From Galaxea fascicularis (taxonomy: Eukaryota; Cnidaria; Anthozoa; Scleractinia; Euphylliidae), in assembly GCA_948470475.1 (NCBI GenBank), contig OX419338.1:34879144-34943143 (forward strand): DNA of 64,000 nt, given 5' to 3'. The notes below the pieces were generated by a model. The model did not search any database. It was not told the DNA's origin and was given only the letters and a program-made list of their open reading frames with translations. The position numbers and the translations under genes were made by a program. Of this stretch, positions 55,201 to 58,200 are shown in pieces. The first letter of the stretch is position 1. Each line of letters starts with the position of its first letter.

Positions 55201-58200
55201 ATATAAGTTGTAAGACGGAGGACCTTCAATAGGAACGGATACTTCTTCCGGGTAAACTGTCTCGTTAGCAATTTCTTTAGTTGCTATGAAAGGCGTGCTT
55301 TCTTGGTTCTGCACCTTGGGGTAGGTGTAATTGCGACCAAGCACTACCTTAGAAGTGTCCGGTACTGTTGTAGGAGATTCCTCCCAACCCACTAAAGGGT
55401 TTACTGTTGGTTGCGTTGCTAAGTACTGCACCACTTTCTCAGTCGGCTTTGGAGCTGATGCATCTGCGGGTAAAACAAGATCGCATCGGGTGACCTTTCA
55501 TCCTTAGGTCGAACTCATATACAATCACAATAGAGAGCTTAAGCAATAGGCGTTTTTGAGCGAAGGACGGCAACCGGAAGTGGACGTTTTCCATTTATGA
55601 CCAGTGGTTTTGACAAATTTTCAAAAGGTAAATCGTGTCCATGAGTGTGAAGACACTTTGAAATACAAATGTTTTAGCGTAAAGGCAAGTTAAAAGAGAA
55701 CACCGGCGCCACACTTCCGATTGCCGTTCGTCGCTCAGAAACGCTGCGCGGATGGTGACATCAAACCAAGACAAGCCGTTCGGCCTGCAGATTTGACCTT
55801 GATGTTTAATTGGATGAACAACTCTACGAAAGCGCAACTCAAAGAAAGCCTAGAAAAATGTAGGCTTGTACGAGTTCAAACCCACATACATTCATTCTAT
55901 GAACGCTGAGTTGGATTCGATCTCTAGGCCTCTGCCTTTCCAGATTGTGTGCAATGATTTACCAAAAAGCCATCAAGTCAAACGAAAACTCATCATCTGT
56001 TATAGATCTCGTAATATACACACAAAAAAAGACAATGGAGTGAACTATACTATTTGTCTTGGTTAGTTTCATAAACCAGCGTTCAAGAGCTAAAAAACGC
56101 CGACACGAAAGAGCAGAACCACTCTCGCACAAGCGGCTTGTCTCATCGCCCTTGAAAGGGTGCATATTTGCACTTGCGATTTTTTACTGGACTTAGTGGC
56201 AACATGACGGCTTGGCTTGTGTGAGCAGTAAATAATTTGCCATCGCGGCTTCAAATGATCGGCCGATTTTTGAACCTGGGATGTCACTAAGTCGCGTTCC
56301 CATGCTCTCTCAAAATGAAAGCATATTGCTGGAGGTGGCACACGCAGCTCTCGGAACAACTCTCAGGGTAGGCTGAGAAAACAATAAAAAACAACAGAAA
56401 CAATGGGCCCTAGCCCTGAAACAATGGAGCTTCGTGTTAATAAGAACCAATGAAATAAGAGGTTTCTGAGAGGTGCGTGGCAACTGTACTGCTGGTTAGT
56501 TCTGATTACGAGTTGTCTTTTGCCCAAAGTTGAAAAGGTTCTACCACTCACCGTTGCCGCAATGTCCGCATAGTTTAGGACAGTTGAGATCTATCCAGTC
56601 AAATGATGCGCAATGCTCTTTTCCGTACATGGCGCATGCGTTTTGGTCGACGCACCATGAATCTACGAGGGAAAGGTCAAACGTCTAATCAAGCAATTCA
56701 TCAAACTGTATGAGGCATATTTAAATAAAGGAGAAACCTTACACCAAGTTGCCTCTGCATTCCTTTATGACTATTCTGAGTAATGGTACAGAAATCTTAA
56801 TTCGTTAATAATCTGTGATCGCCGGAGGAAATTTGGAGCTAACTTTGGTTCTGCAGCACAACCCAACATTATTGGCTAAGAAACTCGCGCTACATATTTT
56901 TTCAGCCATTTAGAAGTCCAATCAAAGCCAACTTGGTTCGACCACATTTTCGTCGCTAAGGTTGTGCTGTTTTAACTTGGCTTAAGCACATAACCATAAA
57001 CGTAATCATTTATTTCTATCTTATTCTAATGTCTTTGTTAGCTTGGTATAAGTTGATAGTTCGGGTCAAAAAGGCGATAGGAGCAGGGAAGGCAATCGTA
57101 AGGCGAAACTTGAAACTACTTGCGGCGTTGGGGCACAATCAGTATAACTTTTTATGTGAAAATACTGCACGTCTCTCCAAGTGTCTCAACTGAAATGTTT
57201 CTTAGATCAGTACATTTTAGGAATATAAAACTATTTGTAAATCATAATTATTATCTCTGTTTGGCCAGTATGATCAAAGCAAACCATTTATTTTCCGGAA
57301 CGTTTATTGCGCGGTTTAAAAATATAATACGTCTGACCCAGAAAACATCTCAAATAATACATATTCATAAACAGTTGACTTATGGTATTGAAAGCAGCAA
57401 GTATTTTGCAGGTAAAAGTTAATCACTGTTACGCTTTACTGCCTAGGTAACCGATGCGATCAAGCATAACTTGAGGAACTCATTCAAACGACTTTAACCA
57501 ATCAAGCAATGGAATTTAAACTAAAAATCGAAACGCAAATTTTCCATGACTTAAAAATAAACATTTTCAACTTGAGAATTTTAACGTAAGAGGTATTTCT
57601 TGGAGAGTTTTTATGACAATTTCGAAATCGTTCTTCTGGTGGCGCTATTGATTTTTGCATTATACCAGTTCTTTTTTTCTTTTAACAGTATATTTCGTGA
57701 AATATTTATGTGTAGGCGGGAAAGAAAAAAATGTCAAAAATTCTAAAACTACTGCGTAAATATTGGCCAACTTTTTTCGTATATCAATTTAATTCATTGG
57801 CTTGGAAATATTAAACGCTTACTTGGCTATTTCCCCTTTTAAAAATATATCATAAGTCACAAATTGACTGAATAGTACAAAAGTTTTATGATGAAGATGT
57901 CTGGCCCAATATGAACGCCCATGGCTGATATGTCATGACGAAGATCCGAGAGATTTGAACTGCTCAATCGTTGCTCAGATAAAATCAACTCAACAATTTT
58001 AAGCCTGTTTAAATTGTTCATATTACAATTTGTGATCGGGTTGGAGATAACTCTCAGAGCAATTTCAGTTCAGATCGCCAGTATAGCTCTGACGGTAAAC
58101 GGAAATCTCCAAGTAGCGGTTATAGTATTTCGTATATAATGCGTTTAAAAACGCATTAAACTATTCTATAATCTTACCATCTGACGCTGCAATGACTTGA

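Noticed and set aside
48364..56662. ShK modules as toxin genes
   Set aside because: The modules sit in a multi-domain secreted protein with linkers and other matrix modules. The family name alone does not imply a toxin.
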